Origin: Canna indica
Taxonomy: Eukaryota > Streptophyta > Magnoliopsida > Zingiberales > Cannaceae
Length of the DNA: 64,000 nt
Reading direction: 5' to 3'
Assembly: GCA_034359265.1 (NCBI GenBank)
Contig: CP136896.1
Span: 13,051,501-13,115,500 of the forward strand
Position 1 is the first letter of the stretch; every line of letters begins with the position of its first letter. The position numbers and the translations under genes were made by a program. A model generated the notes under the pieces. That model saw only the letters and a list, made by a program, of their open reading frames with translations, was not told where the DNA came from and ran no database searches. Shown here in pieces: positions 1-10,276 of this stretch.

Positions 1-147
1 TCCAAATTGTTGCCACTCCTCTCACATTCCTCTTATTTTTCATTAATGAAAGATCTTCTTTTTGTGCAGGATAAAAGGGCAAAAAGGATCATTTTTCTCT
101 TGTTTGAAATTTCATTGCCAAAATATTAATAAATGAAATAGGAAGAT

Positions 148-1913
148 ATGGAGAAAGAAAGTGATAAGATTTCATGTTTAGTGCTCCCAATTTTGGTAGC
201 CCTGGTTGTGCTACGAGTATTATACGTGCTGTATTGGACCGGGAAACCCATTCAAGAATCTCATAGTCTGAGAACACTCATTGTCCTTGGCTCAGGTTAA
301 TTTTGTTAACATTTTATGTGATTGCATCATGGATATTTATGACAAATTTTGTTGTAACAAAAGTTAGTTTCCTGCATTTACATTGCTGATTACAAAAGTG
401 AGAAGAAGAATTGAGGCAAGATTGACTAAAAATTGTATTAAAATCAACTTTTCTTGCTGAGGTTTTAGTGTTGTTGAAATTGGAAACAAATATCAATATG
501 GTTAATCTTACAATTAGGCACCGAGGTGTTGTATGCAAATGGTTTCTGATTTCTCATGCTTTATCGTTCATGTTATATTCTTTAGATCCCATAGGCCATA
601 TATAAAATGGTATATTTACTTAAATCAATTGCTTCTCTAAGCAGGGGGCCATACAGCTGAAATGCTTAGCATTGTAAATGTGCTCCAGAAGGATAGATTT
701 GCTCCAAGATTCTATGTTGCAGCTGCAACTGATAACATGAGTCTTCAAAAAGCTAGAGTGTTGGAGGAATCCTTGATTGATCAGGAAGAGGTAGATATGG
801 TGTCGCATACTATTGTCAACTAGAACTATTTAGCAGGATGTATTTTCTACCTTGTGTAGTTATAATGATTTGCTATGCTTATGAATTGAAGCTTGAAGAA
901 TTCATCCCCCCCCTTCTGAAACCTATAAATTAATAGTAATAATAGTAAACAAAACATAAATCAACCAATATTCGTTGCACATTTTAAATTAGGATTCTGA
1001 TTACCACTAATGTAGATTATTCTTTCTCATTGCACATTGCTCATTGATCTAACAAGATACAATCATTGCATATCCATGCCTTGGAATATTCACCATCCAT
1101 GCAATACTTGCATAAGCATTAAACAAATTTATCCTTTAGTATTTGATGTCTGATTTTGCAAGTTCTTACTACTGATGGTAAAGCAAAACAGGTTATTGAA
1201 CCTATTAATTGCCATTGCAGAACAGTAGAGGAAACAAGATAGTGGCTTCTCAGTTCATGCAGATTTATCGAAGCCGTGAAGTGGGGCAGTCATATATAAC
1301 CTCTGTTGGAACAACTCTAATTGCAATGGCTCATGCATTATGGTTAACTTTAACAATCAGGCCTCAAGTGGTATTGTTGTCTCTTAAGTTCATTTTATTA
1401 TCTAAGTTATCATAATTTATTTACAGTTAATTTATGGTATTGTTTATCATGCTGATCCAGATTATTTGTAATGGTCCTGGGACCTGTGTACCCCTCTGTG
1501 TTTCTGCATTCATTTTCAAGGTTTGTGTTGCTCAATTCATCTCTTAACATTTTTGTGCTGAGATTTTTTCTTCTGGAATTGAATTTTATGTCAACCCAGT
1601 CCTAAATTTTGCATATTTTCATAGTTAGATTTATTAAACATTGCAATCTTGGTATTGTTAGGACATTCTGATTATTTCTGTTTTTCATGCATAGGGACTT
1701 CACATAAACTTTATCTTGTGTTTTTTTATTCTGCAGTTACTTGGCCTAGGGTGGTCACACATCTTTTACGTTGAGAGCATTGCACGAGTGAGGAGACTAT
1801 CTTTAAGTGGCTTGTTGCTTTATAAGTTGCTCCTTGCCGATCAACTCTATGTGCAATGGCCCCAGTTGCAAAGGAAGTATCCTAGGGCACACCATGTTGG
1901 TAGTCTCATGTAA
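148..1913 (+). CDS. ALG14: ALG14 homologue, UDP-GlcNAc transferase subunit
   Basis: Five exons, 148-295, 645-790, 1221-1370, 1461-1520 and 1737-1913, join in frame with GT-AG introns to give about 226 residues, the usual size of plant ALG14. An N-terminal hydrophobic segment (about residues 10-30, LVLPILVALVVLRVLYVLYW) should anchor it in the ER membrane. Next come the family's glycine-rich motif LGSGGHTAEML (split by intron 1), then IICNGPGTCVPL in exon 4 and FYVESIARVRRLSLSG in exon 5. By family knowledge ALG14 recruits the catalytic subunit ALG13 to the ER face, and together they add the second GlcNAc to the dolichol-linked oligosaccharide precursor of N-glycans. The ATG at 148 is chosen because the nearest upstream ATG (133) meets a stop after two codons. 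No lesion is visible. This is the only gene in the window that looks intact. Confidence 0.93.
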
Positions 1914-2863
1914 ATCTCTGCAGTTACCATTGCCGGTACTCTTTTCTCTACATCAAATTGTTTTATCTGCTTGCTTATTTTTGAAATTATCTTAAACTCT
2001 GCAATAAACACTAGTGTTTTATTTTTATTTTCTTACCTTTGGTCTCTGACAAGAAATTTTGGATGCGGTCTTCTCAATGTAGAACTACTGTACATCTCTG
2101 CAGATACGGTGAAGTGAAGCTTCGATTTTTTATCATACGATTTGGAGATCTAAGCCTGAGTTAATATTAAGATTTTACTTGTATGTTTCTCATAAAGGAT
2201 TGTTGAGATGAGTTAATATTAAGATTTATTTTCCTTGTTATCCAGTCCAGTCCATGTATTGATGTATATATTATATTGTAAACATAAATCTTCTCACCCG
2301 GAGTGTGATTAACTTTTTAAAATCATGATGGAGATGCAAATTAACAAATATCTCCTGGTTGCACAAACTCGTGAAGTCTTTCTTTCCTGCAAATGATGTT
2401 ATTGGTGTTCGGATACATGTGTTCGAAAAAATGTCATTTTACTTGATTGGATTAATGAAGTTAACACTTTTGCTTGCCTAACATTGTATTTTAAGGATAT
2501 AATTGTAGTTTGATTTGAAAAATACACAAAATAAAACTAATATTTATATATTAACCACCAGTGAGACGGTTTATTCACAAATTGATAGTATGTGAACAGG
2601 ATGGTTAAAAGTCCTAACTTTTTAATTAGGCAAATTAAATTGTAATCTACCTTTCAAATTATTTTGGCGTGCACGTCTGTCCCAATTTGCATCTAATATC
2701 TTGTGAGTTATACACGTATGAAAGAACGATTCATTTTTTTTGTCAAAGTTAAACATATGTTTAATCTAATCAAGTCTTCAATAGATAATACTGTTGAGCT
2801 TAACTACAATGTTTTGTTAATATACCATGTCTTAAGTTGATTTCTTAGTACAAATATTAATCA
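1914..2863. other. ALG14 3' flank and AT-rich intergenic DNA
   Basis: No coding potential is seen. The first 350 bases probably include the ALG14 3' UTR: AT-rich with several possible polyadenylation signals and a short repeated phrase (gagttaatattaagattt near 2155 and 2211). The rest is plain AT-rich sequence. Confidence 0.5.
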
Positions 2864-3150
2864 CACTACTAAAATATTGAGCTCCTACAATGGCTTTAGT
2901 GGTCGCAATGCTGTTGCCTTAGCTTTTCTGTTATGACAACTAGTGGCTGCAAAAGTCTATCGCACAAGAAGCCGTCGTAGATATTTTGCGACGACAATCG
3001 CGTTCGTCGTGGATCTCTGACCATCTGCAATGGCTTTCGCAGCGGTGACCAAGAGTCGCCATCGTAACTCGCTTGTAATTTGCGACGACATGACAACGAC
3101 CAACAACCGATCACATATGGCTTTGTTACGGGTGACACAATGTAGGTGAC
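2864..3150. mobile_element. possible CACTA-type terminus
   Basis: The stretch opens with CACTACTAAAAT and is followed by GC-richer DNA with repeated GTCGTCG/CGACGAC words (2970-3090), the look of a CACTA terminus with its subterminal repeats. No matching opposite end or target duplication was found, so this is only suggestive. Confidence 0.25.
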
Positions 3151-3529
3151 GATGAAGTTAGGTTTCATGTAGGTATTGTCACGCCAAATGATGGAGGGAG
3201 TGGAACACTAGACCATATGACAACAAGATTTCCTAGATACTATATCAGCTATAACATGTGCTCACGAATAGTTGAAATGTGAGAAATGATGTGTGGAGGC
3301 TGATGACCTGGCCACTAAAAAAATTAGCGCCAACTTAAATGAAAAAAAATCGACATTGGATGGATCTCAGAATTATAATTTCAATTATTCTAAATGCACT
3401 AAATCAAAGTTAGAAATGGAGGGATGAAGAACATGGATATTGGCCCTTGAGTTTGATTAAGAATTTAGACTCTAGGTTACTTGGGGCGTGCTATGTATGT
3501 ATATATTGCAGGGTGAGGGATTGTTGGTG
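3151..3529. other. unassigned intergenic DNA
   Basis: No gene, repeat or element boundary could be recognised here. Confidence 0.4.
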
Positions 3530-3765
3530 ATGATGCCGTCTAATAATCTCGTAGGGATGTTGCTCAGAATGGGTCGAGGCTGATTCCGAAGATGTCGAGG
3601 TTGTAATGACGAATCACTCGTAGTTAATGAGGACATGAGAGGCCTTGTATGGTCGGGTGGAGCCCTCGGGCTAAGCTGTCCTTGGCTTGACTTGAGTTTG
3701 GTTCATGAGTGCGAGCGCTTCTGGGTCTAAATCGACCGGGCCCAAAGAGCTAGTCCAGTCCATAG
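3530..3765 (-). mobile_element. Gypsy LTR fragment, inverted
   Basis: The reverse complement of this stretch matches the LTR at 4355-4580, including the segment around 'cccattctgagca' and the following 'catccctacgag'. It is therefore a piece of the same LTR in the opposite orientation, about 0.6 kb away. It looks truncated at both ends. Confidence 0.6.
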
Positions 3766-4354
3766 AATGATAATTCTTTTTATATTTTTTAATCAATGCA
3801 ACTTTAACATATACTTGGATCAGTTTTACTTGCTTGAGTTTCCTCCTCTCCCGACGATAAAGAAGTATCATGCCTTCCTTTATCTTGTCATCAGGCTTCA
3901 ACATCTAACTAGTCTTTTAAGCAGATGCACATTTCAACGATCTCGATTCATTCGACTCCTGTCATCTAGAATCATATTTTCTGTACTAAAACGAAACTCT
4001 AAGGCTATTGTAGACACATGTATAGTTAGTAGATCACGTGCTATGATAGAAATTATAGGATAAACTTTTTCTTGCAATTTCCACCATGTTAAAATATCAC
4101 TATTATCTAATTCTTCTCAATGGTCGGGTTTCAAAAAGAAAAGCTAATTCATTTAGATTAGTAGATGTAGATTTTGGTAATTTCTTTTACCTTACGAGCA
4201 TATTAAGTAGCAAGACTACTTCCACCTTTAGAGACTAATCTAGATGAGGAAGATGTTGCTTTATGTGTAGCACCAAATTTTGATTCATATAAAATATACA
4301 TAGAAGATAATAAATTCAAAATTCCATATTTCTTTTGTTCAATATTTATATGTG
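3766..4354. other. spacer between inverted LTR pieces
   Basis: AT-rich DNA without a credible gene. It would form the loop if the flanking inverted LTR pieces paired. Confidence 0.4.
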
Positions 4355-4780
4355 GATTGAACTAGCACTTTGGGCCCGACCAAACTAGGTCTAGAAGCAC
4401 CCACACTCACGAGCACACCCAAGTCAAGCCAAATGCTACTTAGCCTAAAATTCCATTCGACCATACAAGGACACCCACGTCCCCATTAATTACCAGAAAT
4501 TAGTCAATTATGAACCCGACATCTCCAGGATTAGCCTCGATCCATTCTGAGCACATCCCTACGAGACTCGGGGAGATATTATCGCCCGAGACATCCCTTA
4601 TCATGCACTATATAAAGACACGATTCATTAGGTACACAACTCAATTCGATTCCAATTCCATACCCACACATCGAATTTTTTTTTACTTGAGCGTTAGAGT
4701 GTCTTTGCAGGTGCCTCGCCGGAGTCGTAATGAACTAGGAGATGTGCATGACTACATCACCCCGGCTTCAGGCAAGAACA
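4355..4780 (+). mobile_element. Gypsy (Tat-like) LTR, 3' part
   Basis: It contains a promoter-like 'tatataaagaca' (about 4609), a typical R/U5 stretch (GCGTTAGAGTG..CAGGTGCCTCGCCGGAGTCG) and ends in 'aagaaca' at 4780, directly before a primer-binding-like region. This layout is characteristic of plant Tat-lineage Gypsy elements. The left boundary is approximate. Confidence 0.65.
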
Positions 4781-5210
4781 TTTGACACCCACCGCGGGGG
4801 CGAGTAAATCTTACTTACCCCACCATGGTAGGCACCTAGAGTCAGTCAAACACTGCCGCACGTAGGCAGCAACCTACCAGCAGTGTTCCCCAACTACTTA
4901 GTGAGCTATGGTACTCGCCAATCCTACACCGAAATAATTGTGTCGCATGACCGCTGATCTCTAAGCGTAGTACCAAAGGTTAACAACCCAGATCGAGACA
5001 TTGAAGCAACCCGGGAGCAACACCTAGTCGAGCATGACCATCGCCACTCAAAGCATGATGAAGAGAGGCACCTAGAGAGGATCGGGAAGCCAACCTCTGC
5101 TTTTCGGGTTGAAGTCTCCCGTACACATCATGAGAGAGAGGAGGAAGAGACCAAAGTCACAAAGACCGCACCTCCCCCATTGTTAACTCGGGACCATAAC
5201 TCGGCACAGC
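4781..5210 (+). mobile_element. Gypsy primer-binding region and degraded gag start
   Basis: Starts with 'tttgacacccaccgcggggg', a decayed form of the sequence usually found just after Tat-type LTRs. Downstream sequence is rich in Glu/Arg/His codons like a gag leader but is broken by stops. Similarity stops abruptly at about 5210, where Copia-derived sequence begins. Confidence 0.55.
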
Positions 5211-5925
5211 ACGTCAAGGTATCATCCAAAGGAGCAAATTATTGGAGACCTATCAAGGGGTGTGCAAGTAGAGCCTAAGCATGCATGTTTGTGAAGCTTT
5301 AAATGATGAATTTTGGACTTTGGCTATGCAAGATAAATTGAACCAATTTGTTAGGAATGATGTATGAGACCTAGTGACCAAGCCGTAATTGGTATAAAAT
5401 GGATCTTTAAAAACAAATTCGGAGAATCTGAGCAAGTTATTACAAACAAAACTAGATTAATTGCCCAAGTGTTCAACTAAAAGGAAGGGATATACTATAA
5501 TGAAACCTTTGCACCGGTAGCTAGATTAGAAGCAATTAGAATGCTCTTGGCTTTTGCAAGTTTTAAAGGATTTAACCATTTTCAAATGTTAAAGTAAAGT
5601 GCATTTTTAAATGGTTCATTATGAACGAAGTTTATGTTGAATAACCTCTGGGGTTTGAAAATTATGATTTCCCCGATCATGTTTTTAAATTAAAAAATAT
5701 TTTATATGGTTTGAAGCAAGCCCATAGGGCTTGGTGTTAGAGGTTATCAAAGTTTTTGATTGATCAAGATTTTTGTATGGGTAAAGCAGATGTTTTATTA
5801 TTTATAAAACATAAGGAAAATGAGATTTTGCTTGTATAAATTTATGTTGATGATATCATTTTAGGTTCTACTAATGAAACTCTTTGCAAGTATTTTCCAA
5901 ATGCATGCAAGATGAGTTTGAGATG
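5211..5925 (+). pseudogene. Copia pol fragment, reverse transcriptase (copy 1)
   Basis: A decayed piece of Ty1/Copia polyprotein. Recognisable parts, scattered over frames, are the start of the RT domain (TKWIFKNKF.., then NETFAPVARLEAIRMLLAFA), the AFLNG/EVYVEQP region, YGLKQAHRAW and the catalytic motif IYVDDIILG at about 5842-5868. Frameshifts and stops, including one just before the YVDD motif, kill it. The same segment recurs at 35660-36385 and 60735-61450, so it is part of the tandem module. The junction with Gypsy sequence at 5210 is sharp. Confidence 0.8.
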
Positions 5926-6465
5926 AGGCATATATAGATTCAATGTTTTTATAGTATGCGTGTAATTGATAGGGTGAGCTTAAGCTAACATTCGATACCA
6001 TGTTCATATACATTGAACACGATTGTGCTCAAGCCTCGCAACGAAGGAATCCGACGACGACAACTCTGTCCAACCCAAGGTGTGCCCCTTCTCTCTTCCG
6101 CCTAGGGATGCATGAGGCTCCTCCTTTGAGCCGTACGGTCATCCCAATATTTTATATTTCATTTTTTTTCATTAGTGTAGTCAAATTACTAAAGTGCTCA
6201 CTCAACTTAAACTAGCCTAGACTCAACCAAATTAACCACTTACAACTCGATTTTCGGATCCAACTCGAACTCAACATCCAAAAACACTCTAAATTGAATA
6301 AATCCTTCACGCACAAGGGTAAACTTTAATCTCAATTAATCTTGGAGGATGCAGGTTTTTTAGTTATTCACTGGATGATCGAATCAAGGTACAAGATAGT
6401 GGTAGAAAATAGAGTAAACTTTAAGCTATGATACACGTTGGCCAGCTCAGACGAGGACTTCAACC
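5926..6465. repeat. tandem-module segment, copy 1, internally deleted
   Basis: Matches 36386-36770 and 61451-61790 (e.g. 'ccgcctagggatgc', 'ctcaacatccaaaaacactc'). About 0.8 kb corresponding to 11940-12730 is missing here, so the sequence jumps at about 6317 into the LTR-like tail ending '..acgttggccagctcagacg'. Homology to the module stops at about 6468. Confidence 0.7.
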
Positions 6466-6779
6466 AAGATGCTATTTCATTTTCCCTCTCTCCCGACCAA
6501 TTTTTTTCCGCTCAACTCTCTCCATTTCGCTCTCATTGCCGTCTCGCTGCCCCATTTCTCACATCTTCCGCTGCCCTCACCAGGTCGGCCACTATCACCG
6601 TCTGCTGCTGCCCCCTTTCGTCAATCATTAAGTCCTGCCCTCATGTTTGATTGGATTAAGAAGAGGCTAAGCTCGGATCCCCTTTCTCAATCATTCACTC
6701 TCTCCGTGCCCCCACCTTCCCCACTCGGTCATCAGCCGTCGTCTCCCGCCGACCGGTAAAAGGTAAAGCTCCTCACCTA
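6466..6779 (+). other. C/T-rich stretch before the kinase fragment
   Basis: Pyrimidine-rich DNA with open reading potential in several frames (proline/serine/leucine-rich), probably a captured 5' leader or low-complexity sequence. No protein family is recognised. Confidence 0.35.
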
Positions 6780-7018
6780 CGCGGGGATCGCTGGCATCCT
6801 TGTGCTCCTCACCTGCGCGAGGACCACTTGCATCCAGGCACTGCTCGGGCGGGGCTCCTTTGGGTCGGTCTTCAAGGGGATCCTCGACAACGGTACATCG
6901 GTGGCAATGAAGCGATTCGAGGGGGCGGAGTACAGCGAGAAGAAGTTCCAGGCGGAGATCTCAGCCATCGCCAGCGTGCAGCACGTCAATCTAGTATGCC
7001 TCTTCGGGTACTATCTCA
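6780..7018 (+). pseudogene. receptor-like kinase fragment (N-lobe)
   Basis: Encodes a kinase N-lobe: glycine loop [13 protein letters not shown], the Lys-containing strand SVAMKRFEG, then [20 protein letters not shown], which covers the C-helix region and the following strand. This pattern resembles plant receptor-like kinases of the At5g20050 type. The hydrophobic run just before ([13 protein letters not shown]) may be the transmembrane end. Similarity ends at about 7018 and the reading frame runs on into ROPGEF sequence, so the catalytic loop and everything C-terminal are missing. It is the first of seven same-strand gene pieces between 6.8 and 10.8 kb. Confidence 0.75.
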
Positions 7019-7074
7019 TCGAGTTGTCAATGAGTACATCAAGAAAGTATTCAATTTTTTTCCTTGATCTGATC

Positions 7075-7432
7075 TTTGATTTGAGACCAGAGCTTGAGAT
7101 GATGAAGGAGAAGTTCTCAACGCTTTTGCTGGGTGAAGACATGTCGGGAGGAGTCAAAGGAGTTTGCTTTGCTGTAGCATTGTCAATTGCCATCACAAAC
7201 CTCTATGGTATATGATTTACTCACCGTGCTGCAAAATATTATTTTCTGTTCTTGCACCTTCAAATCAAGATCTTATATGCAGTTTTGTAAATTTTGCCTT
7301 TCTTATTTAATTTGCAGCTACTGTCTTTGGCCACTTCTATAAACTAGAGCCTTTGCCACCCGAGAGGAAGCTCATGTGGAGGTGAGGATGAATCGCCTTC
7401 TCTCGGTTTCTGATTACATAGTTGAATTTTTC
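7075..7432 (+). pseudogene. ROPGEF (PRONE domain) fragment
   Basis: Two exon pieces, about 7075-7207 and 7318-7384, splice in frame (NLY/ATVFGHFYKLEPLPPERK). The first holds [19 protein letters not shown], a hallmark of the PRONE catalytic domain of plant ROP guanine nucleotide exchange factors, which switch on ROP GTPases at the plasma membrane. Just after MWR the expected next block (RLLSVSDYIVEF) continues in another frame, so a frameshift lies at about 7385. Only the start of the PRONE domain is present. The fragment directly follows the kinase piece, with which it shares a 137-codon open frame (6802-7215). Confidence 0.82.
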
Positions 7433-7654
7433 TGGTAGTTGAATTTGTTGCTCAATGTATGGCAATTTGTTGTATACAGCACAAGTCTTCAAATGAAACC
7501 CTAATTAAAAAAGAACAATAACTACTACTTAAGCTTCCTAGGTGAATTTGATCAGATAAAGAACCAAAAACTTTATTTCTATCACAATAAATATGCTTAA
7601 TGGTCCTCACTTTAGAATAATAACTAACCTTGTTGTATTCTTATCCTCAATCGG

Positions 7655-7796
7655 TAGGTTAGCAACAAAGAAGTATCCTGGCAACAGGATGCTTGGATGG
7701 CATCGGATACAGATTACTATGTGTTCCACTGTATATATATTTTGCAGGCATGCAATGGAACAACTTACTATGTGTTTCACTGTATGATACTCTTGG
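7655..7796 (+). pseudogene. long-chain acyl-CoA synthetase-like fragment
   Basis: After a possible acceptor (ggtag) the frame reads LATKKYPGNRMLGW, like the N-terminal KYP.N.MLG block of plant LACS enzymes. At 7750-7796 another short stretch reads CVSLYDTLG before a GTAAGC donor, matching the LACS motif C.PLYDTLG. An overlapping block (LLCVPLY) at about 7705-7725 looks like a second, diverged copy of the same exon. Frames do not agree between blocks. The call rests on short motifs only. Confidence 0.5.
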
Positions 7797-7993
7797 TAAG
7801 CAAAGATTACAAAAGGGTCCGTTTTATGTTGACAAGAGATATCTTTTCATTTTATTCTTTTTTCTTGAGAATATAATAATTAAGTACTGATAACTAAATT
7901 GAAGTGGAAATATTACTTGTTTTCCAATTGTACGTTTGTGTTTTATGTTGATCATGTGGTGACATTGGAAATAGTTAGTATCTTTTCATTTTA

Positions 7994-8220
7994 TGGAATG
8001 GTGGTGACATTGGGTTTGACACTTACTTATCTATGGCTAGAGGTAATGCCTTTGTTCCTGCTATGGAGATGACCAAGTGGTTTGATACTAACTAGTAAGT
8101 TGCACTCTCCACTTATGCTGATAATCTTGATTTGCACATATTCCAATTTTCCTGACTTTATTGTTTATCCAGCCACTATATTGTCTTCGAATTAGCTCCA
8201 GATACAAAGTTCACATATGT
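7994..8220 (+). pseudogene. cobalamin-independent methionine synthase fragment
   Basis: Two exon pieces, 7994-8094 and 8173-8220, splice in frame through GTAAGT and CCAG. Together they read [37 protein letters not shown], a highly conserved N-terminal block of plant MetE (5-methyltetrahydropteroyltriglutamate-homocysteine methyltransferase). Only about 50 of some 765 residues are present, so it is a captured or residual fragment. The intron boundaries are intact. Confidence 0.88.
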
Positions 8221-8296
8221 GAGATGAGTATCACATACTGTCTTTGCATTGTATTTCATTTGATGGTTAGTTCTCATTCATTCTTTTCCACCGCAG

Positions 8297-8396
8297 GAGG
8301 GATGAGGAACTTAAGTACAACTGCAGATGCTCCTTCCTTGAAATCTACAATAAACAAATTATTGATCTTCTTGATCCCTCGACTAGCAATGTGCTT
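8297..8396 (+). pseudogene. KIN-12 kinesin motor-domain exon
   Basis: A single exon flanked by CGCAG and GTAAGT encodes RDEELKYNCRCSFLEIYNKQ followed by IIDLLDPSTSNVL. The CRCSFLEIYN..I.DLLDP signature belongs to the KIN-12 (PAKRP1/phragmoplast) class of plant kinesins. No other motor exon is seen nearby. It is a one-exon fragment lying 76 bp after the methionine synthase piece. Confidence 0.82.
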
Positions 8397-8698
8397 GTAA
8401 GTTCCATTATGCTTTTCCAAAGTTGGTTGTACTGGTTAAAAGAGTACAATAAAACCATAATGAAAGAAATTTCATTCCTTTTTTTTTCTTGAGGGCATAA
8501 TAATAGTATATTTAAGTTGCAATCTCATGGATAATTGAAATTCCACATCCTAGATGGAATTTATAATTCCATTCCAAACCCTATCAGGTGGGCTTATAAA
8601 TTCTGTAATAATGCAACAAAATGTAGATTTGAGAATCTCATGTAAATCCCATTGGACAGGAAAAAAATACCATAAGAAACAAGGCCTTGAAATAATAC
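8397..8698. other. AT-rich DNA between gene fragments
   Basis: No recognisable exon or repeat. Confidence 0.4.
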
Positions 8699-9066
8699 CA
8701 TAATTTGCTTAGCATTTAAACTACCTAATTGCGTGGACCGGTAAGTTCCATAGATTTTGATTTGGACTGAGCATTTTGTTGCAATATTACCCTATGGCAT
8801 TTCAAGATTTGCATAAATCATACCATACTTTGCTTAGCATTTAAACTACCTAATTGATTGGACTGGTAAGTTCCATAGATTTTGATTTGGACTGAGCATT
8901 TTGTTGCAATATTACCCTATGGCATTTCAAGACTTGCATAAATCATACCATACTTTGCTTAGCATTTAAACTACCTAATTGCATGGACCAGTAAGTTCCA
9001 TAGATTTTGATTTGGGCTGAGCATTTTGTTGCAATATTACCCTATGGCATTTCAAGACTTGCATTA
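8699..9066. repeat. tandem repeat, about 125-bp unit, three copies
   Basis: The unit beginning 'ttgcttagcatttaaactac' recurs at 8704, 8830 and 8954 and carries a shared internal block 'gcattttgttgcaatattac'. The copies are nearly identical, so the expansion is recent or homogenised. Confidence 0.9.
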
Positions 9067-9769
9067 TACAAGTCCATAGGTGTAAGAGAAGGTAGTGGAT
9101 GTTCACTATTCATGTAACTCTCAATGCTATGTGAACAAGCTCATTTTATCATTTTATGGCATGGGCCAAGCTAAAATGTTTTTATAAATGGGTACATTCT
9201 TGTAACCTATAAGTGGTTATGTTCTGGGTGGAGTGAGCAAACGCTGAGCTAACTTATCTAGGTAATGAGTTTTGTTCAATTACTTTGCTAGTCTTTATGG
9301 ACTTCATAATAGTTGAAATTTGCTTGTCAATAGATTTCTTGGTAACATAGTATGTGCTTATTCTGCTGCATACATCGGATATGGTCATTTTTTCTATGGT
9401 GTTAACTTTAGTGGTGTATGATTCGTTACTGTATATTATATGCACATGACTTGTATGATTAGCTAGTAGTGCATTCACAATGTGTGTGTTCCTGCCAATA
9501 TGGGGTCTGGGGACTGGGCTGAGATAGTGTATGAAGCCTTACCCTTATCCTTGGAGGCAAAAAGGTATAGAGATACTTGTCTTATGACTTGAAAAGTATC
9601 AACCTTCCGTGACTTGTATAACTGGCTAGCCTAATTCATAAATAAAGCCCTTTCTGTTCTTACCTTTTTGCCATGAGCTACTATCTACCTATTTTCCGAA
9701 CACTTTTCATTATACTTTATTTAGAAGGACTAGTTATTGGAATATTTGTTGTATATGACTACTCATCAG
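9067..9769. other. AT-rich DNA between gene fragments
   Basis: Nothing secure is seen. A short stretch at 9490-9570 has balanced composition and could hold another exon remnant, but I could not assign it. Confidence 0.35.
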
Positions 9770-9855
9770 GTACCTGTTAAAAATGTAGAGAAAATGACTT
9801 TGGAACTTGCTCTTTCTGCGCCAGTCGTTGTAGTGGCTTCTCCTTCTGCAATCCG
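9770..9855 (+). pseudogene. uroporphyrinogen-III synthase exon (probable)
   Basis: An 86-nt exon bounded by ATCAG and GTAATC reads VPVKNVEKMTLELALSAPVV followed by VVASPSAIR. The ALSAPVV.VASPSA.R block resembles plant uroporphyrinogen-III synthase (HemD, tetrapyrrole synthesis in plastids). With only 29 residues the call is tentative, but both splice sites are intact and it sits among other single-exon gene fragments on the same strand. Confidence 0.5.
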
Positions 9856-10276
9856 GTAATCAGATGCTTATTTATACCATTGGTTGTAAGAGTAATGTCC
9901 CCTTCAGTATTCCTGCAGTTTTTTGAGACAAAGCAACATGGCTACAATAGGATTCCTAAATTCTTTAATGGGGTTGGTTCTATGTTGGCCATGTGCTTTG
10001 CTTTCTACAAGACAAATTTGTGATATCTATTTTAACTATTTATTCAGGTTAATCATGCATGCTCATATCATGACAACTGATATCAAAAGAAAATTGGGTA
10101 GTGAATGAGTCAGATCTTTGGGGAAGGGATTTTAATGTTCAAACAAATTCATCTTAGTATTCTGGCTAATCTTGTGTTAAATGCACTTTTATTGTAGCTT
10201 TAATCCACCACTAAATGACATTAATTTTATGTGCGTGCGTGCATGCATGATTCACGTGGCTCGATATATCGATCAG
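9856..10276. other. gap between gene fragments
   Basis: No exon recognised. The upstream exons expected for the GDSL gene are not found here. Confidence 0.4.

Noticed and set aside
2896..3168. 90-codon minus-strand frame near the possible CACTA end
   Set aside because: No domain is recognisable, and the open frame is explained by GTCGTCG-type repeats.
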